Shown here: in pieces, positions 7,860-10,307 of the stretch | Numbering within the stretch: the first letter of the stretch is position 1 | Layout: each line of letters opens with the position of its first letter | The notes under the pieces: generated by a model | The model's database searches: none | The model's input: the letters and a program-made list of their open reading frames with translations, nothing else | Told to the model about the DNA's origin: nothing | Assembly: GCA_949127705.1 (NCBI GenBank) | Contig: CASBQJ010000536.1 | Location: forward strand, 1 to 10,307 | Direction of reading: 5' to 3' | Origin: Synechococcales cyanobacterium PMM_0085 | GTDB taxonomy: Bacteria; Cyanobacteriota; Cyanobacteriia; Elainellales; Elainellaceae | DNA: 10,307 nucleotides | Position numbers and translations under genes: made by a program

Positions 7860-7864
7860 GAGGA
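7860..7864 (+). promoter_or_regulatory. Ribosome-binding site of pixH
   Basis: GAGGA lies 9 nt before ATG 7874 and supports that start over the in-frame ATG at 7889, for which the spacing would be 24 nt. Confidence 0.6.
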
Positions 7865-7873
7865 AACTAAACA

Positions 7874-8254
7874 ATGAGCATCACGCTAATGACGACCATT
7901 TTGGTCGTGGATGATACCCCTTCTGAAATGAAGTTAATCAGCTACTACTTACAGGAGAGTGGTTACTCTGTGATCAGTGCTGTCAGCGCTAAAGAGGCAT
8001 TGGCTAAGATAATTGAACAAAAGCCAGATGTGATTATTACAGATGTGGTGATGCCGGGTATGAGCGGGTTTGAACTCTGCCGCAGCCTTAAAAAACATCC
8101 CATAACCGGACAGGTGCCTATTATTATCTGTACGTCTAAGAATCAGGAAATCGATCGCCTGTGGGCTACACGACAGGGTGCTGACGCCTATATCACCAAA
8201 CCCTTTACTCGCGAAGAACTGCTGCAGGTTGTCAAGTCAATTACAGTTGGGTAA
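7874..8254 (+). CDS. pixH: CheY-like single-domain response regulator PixH
   Basis: This is a stand-alone receiver domain of 126 residues, the usual CheY/PilH size, with no output domain. The acidic pair D13/D14 (VVDD), phospho-acceptor D57 (IITDVVMPGMSGFELC), T87 and K109 (ITKPF) are all present. The DRLWATRQGADAYITKPF stretch is typical of the PilH/PixH group rather than flagellar CheY. In pix systems PixH is the second response regulator beside PixG, thought to modulate pilus retraction or act as a phosphate sink for PixL. pixI begins 4 bp after its stop codon, so the two are surely co-transcribed. The function is assigned from domain and gene order. Confidence 0.88.
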   Translation: MSITLMTTILVVDDTPSEMKLISYYLQESGYSVISAVSAKEALAKIIEQKPDVIITDVVMPGMSGFELCRSLKKHPITGQVPIIICTSKNQEIDRLWATRQGADAYITKPFTREELLQVVKSITVG

Positions 8255-8258
8255 CCCT

Positions 8259-8756
8259 ATGAATTCATCTGCATTAGCACCCCATTCTGGCCGCAGCCAA
8301 AAGACGCTCGGGGAACCCTATCTGAAAGTTCAAGTTGGCTCTCAATCGTTTGCGGCGTTGGTCATGCATCATGTGCAAGAAGTGATGGTGTTACCCATTC
8401 GCCGACTGACCCCAATGCCGAATAAGCCCGCGTGTTTATTGGGATTAACGAACCGGCGGAGCCGTGTATTGTGGGTAATTGACTTGGCTCGGATGCTAGG
8501 CTTGGGTGCCCTTCAAGCCAATGTCCAGCAGCACAGTGTGGTGGTGGTGCAGGTGGGCAATATCCCGCTGGGTTTGGCCATCCAGCATGTTGAAGAAATT
8601 ACCTGGATTCCATCTGATGCCGTTCAGCCTACACCGGGTCCAGTCTCTCAGTCACTCTTGCCTTATTTGCAGGGGTGTTGGGTGCAGCCTCAAGGGGTTG
8701 TGCTGATTTTAGATGCTCTAGCGATCGCCCACTCGCCACTGTTGCACGGTGAGTAG
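8259..8756 (+). CDS. pixI: CheW-like adaptor protein PixI
   Basis: This is a CheW-domain protein of 165 residues that should couple the PixJ receptor to the PixL kinase in a membrane-associated array. The CheW fold spans about residues 20-155. The signature region (VQEVMVLPIRRLTPMP, then GLTNRRSRVLWVIDLARMLG at 62-81) aligns with the family pattern of an NxRG-like turn followed by a V-x-DL strand; here the turn reads NRRSR. The start is ATG 8259. The frame stays open upstream to 8178, but that part overlaps pixH and reads as a shadow of its C-terminus. The ribosome-binding site is weak, which fits coupling to pixH 4 bp upstream. A small stem (GGCTG/CAGCC, 8756-8768) begins at the last base of the stop codon. 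Confidence 0.87.
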   Translation: MNSSALAPHSGRSQKTLGEPYLKVQVGSQSFAALVMHHVQEVMVLPIRRLTPMPNKPACLLGLTNRRSRVLWVIDLARMLGLGALQANVQQHSVVVVQVGNIPLGLAIQHVEEITWIPSDAVQPTPGPVSQSLLPYLQGCWVQPQGVVLILDALAIAHSPLLHGE

Positions 8757-8874
8757 GCTGCTTCAGCCAGAGGCCGACTGATTATCGATTTATTTATGAA
8801 CTAATGCCTTGAGTTAACGACGGCTAACTTGCTTTATTTTTCTTCTCACCCTATTCCCTGAAAGGACTTGCTTT
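8757..8874 (+). other. pixI-pixJ spacer with weak stems and a T-rich stretch
   Basis: This 118-bp spacer begins within the GGCTG/CAGCC hairpin (8756-8768, loop CTT). It also has AGTTA/TAACT (8812-8816 and 8825-8829) followed by a T-rich stretch around 8833-8845. The second stem is short and AT-rich, so at most a weak attenuator. I see no gene and no convincing promoter. Confidence 0.35.
8861..8866 (+). promoter_or_regulatory. Ribosome-binding site of pixJ
   Basis: AAAGGA lies 8 nt before ATG 8875 and decides the pixJ start, which has a GTG as its second codon. Confidence 0.65.
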
Positions 8875-10307
8875 ATGGTGACTCGGATTGATGGTGCCAA
8901 AAATTTTGACAATCACGACCGCCCAGACCCTACAGCATCTACCAACCATTATGCTGGCGAGATCACATTACCCGTTGAAACGTATGCGGGGATGGCCGCT
9001 GTAGGTTCAGCTGGCTCCACAACCGATAAACCATTGAGCGGTTTCTCTAAAACCACGCTGTCTGCGATCGCACTGGCTACCCTGCCTCTGCTTGCCACCG
9101 GCGGCATGATCTATGCCAATGCCAATCACTCACTCACTCAGCAGACTTCTGAGTCTTCCCAGCAAAGTACCCAAGGAATAGCGTCCGGTTTAGCTCAATT
9201 TATGGCTGAACGGCGCAACGACATTCAAGCCTTATCTAGCCTGCCGATGTTGACCAATCCGCCGTTGCCAGGGGGCACCAGCGTTGCTGCCCAGCAAACA
9301 ATGCTCAAACAGCTGCTGGCAACCTATCAGGTCTACGACAATATTGCTGTTTTCAATGTGAATGGCAGCCCTATTTTACAAACAGGACAAGGCTCATTAC
9401 CCAACCAAAAAGATAATCAATCGTTTCAGCAAGCATTACAAGCTCAAGAACCCATCGTTACCCAACCGGTTCAAGGTTCTGATGGCACCGCTAAAATTTA
9501 TTTGCTGGCTCCAGTGCGGCGGGCTAATTCTCAAACGGTGATTGGAGTTGTGCGAACCAGTCTTCCTGTCAGTGTTCTAGAGTCGCGACTGCAAGCCTCT
9601 GGAAATCAAACCGATCAGTATCAAGTGTTTGATGCCACGGGTAAGTTTTTTATTGCCGAGCCAGTCGAGTCCCTGGGTCAGCTGGCGCGCACCAACTTCC
9701 CTCAACTAGAGTGGTCTCGGGCAACGGGCAGCACAGCCGTGATTAAAGATCCGCTGAGCCAGCAACCCAGCTTGGTCAGCTATGCGCCGATATTGCCACG
9801 GGAAGGCTTGCCTGACTTGAAGTGGGGAGTTGTAGCCACCACCGATGCCAGTACGGCCTTTGCCTCGCAGCAAGCGCTGCTGCTGCAATTTTTAATCGGG
9901 GGTGGGCTAGCGGTGGTGCTGGCGGGTACGATAGCGGCGTTGTTGGCTAACCGAGCCACGCGATCGCTGCTAAAGACCACCCAAATGCTGCAACAGGTTT
10001 CTGCGGGCAAACTAGACAGCCGCTTAGTGGTTCAAGGCAATGATGAATTTGCCTTAGTGGGCAATGCGATTAACCAACTTGTAGCGCAGATGCAGCTGCT
10101 GCAAATGGAGCAATCTGAGACGGTCAACCGTAACCACTTGGTGACAGAGCTAACCTCAAATATTCGGCAAACCTTAGATTTTGACACCATCCTCCGCACG
10201 TCAGTTGAAGGAATGCGTCAAGTGCTGAATGTTGACCGCGCCGTGATTTACCGCTTCAATCCTGATTTTAAGAGTGGTGAAATTACGGCTGAGTCGGTGC
10301 GCGGTAA
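8875..10307 (+). CDS. pixJ: PixJ-type methyl-accepting taxis receptor, Cache-like sensor-HAMP-GAF (3' end cut by window)
   Basis: The frame is open from ATG 8875 to the window end (477 complete codons). An unusually long cytosolic N-terminus of about 58 residues precedes membrane helix 1 (about 59-82). A periplasmic region of about 250 residues follows (83-332), with Cache-like features (YDNIAVFNVNGSPILQ, DNQSFQQAL, IYLLAPV). Membrane helix 2 is at about 334-358. HAMP covers about 359-412, then a short helical linker (MQLLQMEQSETVNRNHLV) leads to the start of a GAF domain at about 430 (LDFDTILRTSVEGMRQVL). In Synechocystis PixJ a GAF domain carries a bilin and reports light to PixL via PixI. 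Here the sequence ends before the region where a chromophore-binding Cys would lie and before the methyl-accepting signalling domain, so light sensing is inferred from family and operon only. The gene belongs with pixGHI by order. Confidence 0.82.
   Translation, partial: MVTRIDGAKNFDNHDRPDPTASTNHYAGEITLPVETYAGMAAVGSAGSTTDKPLSGFSKTTLSAIALATLPLLATGGMIYANANHSLTQQTSESSQQSTQGIASGLAQFMAERRNDIQALSSLPMLTNPPLPGGTSVAAQQTMLKQLLATYQVYDNIAVFNVNGSPILQTGQGSLPNQKDNQSFQQALQAQEPIVTQPVQGSDGTAKIYLLAPVRRANSQTVIGVVRTSLPVSVLESRLQASGNQTDQYQVFDATGKFFIAEPVESLGQLARTNFPQLEWSRATGSTAVIKDPLSQQPSLVSYAPILPREGLPDLKWGVVATTDASTAFASQQALLLQFLIGGGLAVVLAGTIAALLANRATRSLLKTTQMLQQVSAGKLDSRLVVQGNDEFALVGNAINQLVAQMQLLQMEQSETVNRNHLVTELTSNIRQTLDFDTILRTSVEGMRQVLNVDRAVIYRFNPDFKSGEITAESVRG

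Noticed and set aside
8178..8258. Upstream extension of pixI to an ATG at 8178
   Set aside because: These 27 codons overlap the conserved C-terminus of PixH in another frame and do not resemble a CheW N-terminus. ATG 8259 gives the usual CheW layout.
9706..10010. Two overlapping - strand open frames opposite pixJ
   Set aside because: The + strand pixJ frame is continuous with clear membrane, HAMP and GAF features; these are shadows.
1..10307. tRNA, rRNA, CRISPR arrays, insertion sequences or phage genes
   Set aside because: No direct-repeat/spacer pattern, transposase motif, terminal repeats or tRNA-like cloverleaf was seen on either strand.

Overview
The window looks like cyanobacterial chromosome. 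The palindrome GCGATCGC (HIP1, a hallmark repeat of many cyanobacterial genomes) occurs about 16 times by eye, where chance predicts well under one. All recognisable genes lie on the + strand and match cyanobacterial families: a PATAN-domain response regulator, PixH/PixI-type chemotaxis proteins and a HAMP-GAF taxis receptor. I cannot name the genus.

Left half (1-6289) is a cellulose-synthesis cluster. It holds the 3' part of a TPR scaffold gene, then bcsB (periplasmic, membrane-anchored subunit), then bcsA (catalytic, c-di-GMP-responsive subunit). bcsB and bcsA abut exactly (stop TAA followed at once by ATG), with the bcsA ribosome-binding site inside the bcsB tail. BcsA has all catalytic motifs and an intact c-di-GMP-binding PilZ domain. 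It also has a C-terminal extension that reads as a second, degenerate PilZ domain.

Middle (6290-6648) is a 359-bp non-coding stretch with two hairpin-forming elements. One is an 11-bp perfect inverted repeat. The other is a larger nested structure whose two G-U pairs favour a + strand RNA.

Right half (6649-10307) is a pix/tax phototaxis operon in the order pixG (PATAN-REC), pixH (CheY-like), pixI (CheW-like), pixJ (chemoreceptor/photoreceptor-like, cut by the window end). In model cyanobacteria this module controls the direction of type IV pilus-driven motility in response to light; the PixL histidine kinase would be expected downstream. pixH and pixI are 4 bp apart. pixG-pixH and pixI-pixJ are separated by 148 and 118 bp that contain small inverted repeats.

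Together the window places c-di-GMP-controlled cellulose export (sessility, aggregation) directly upstream of a light-taxis signalling system (movement). The inference is that both outputs of a move-or-settle decision are co-located here. The most unusual details are the tandem PilZ arrangement in BcsA and two 8-base homopolymers, in bcsA and pixG, where a one-base slip in either direction leads to a stop codon.
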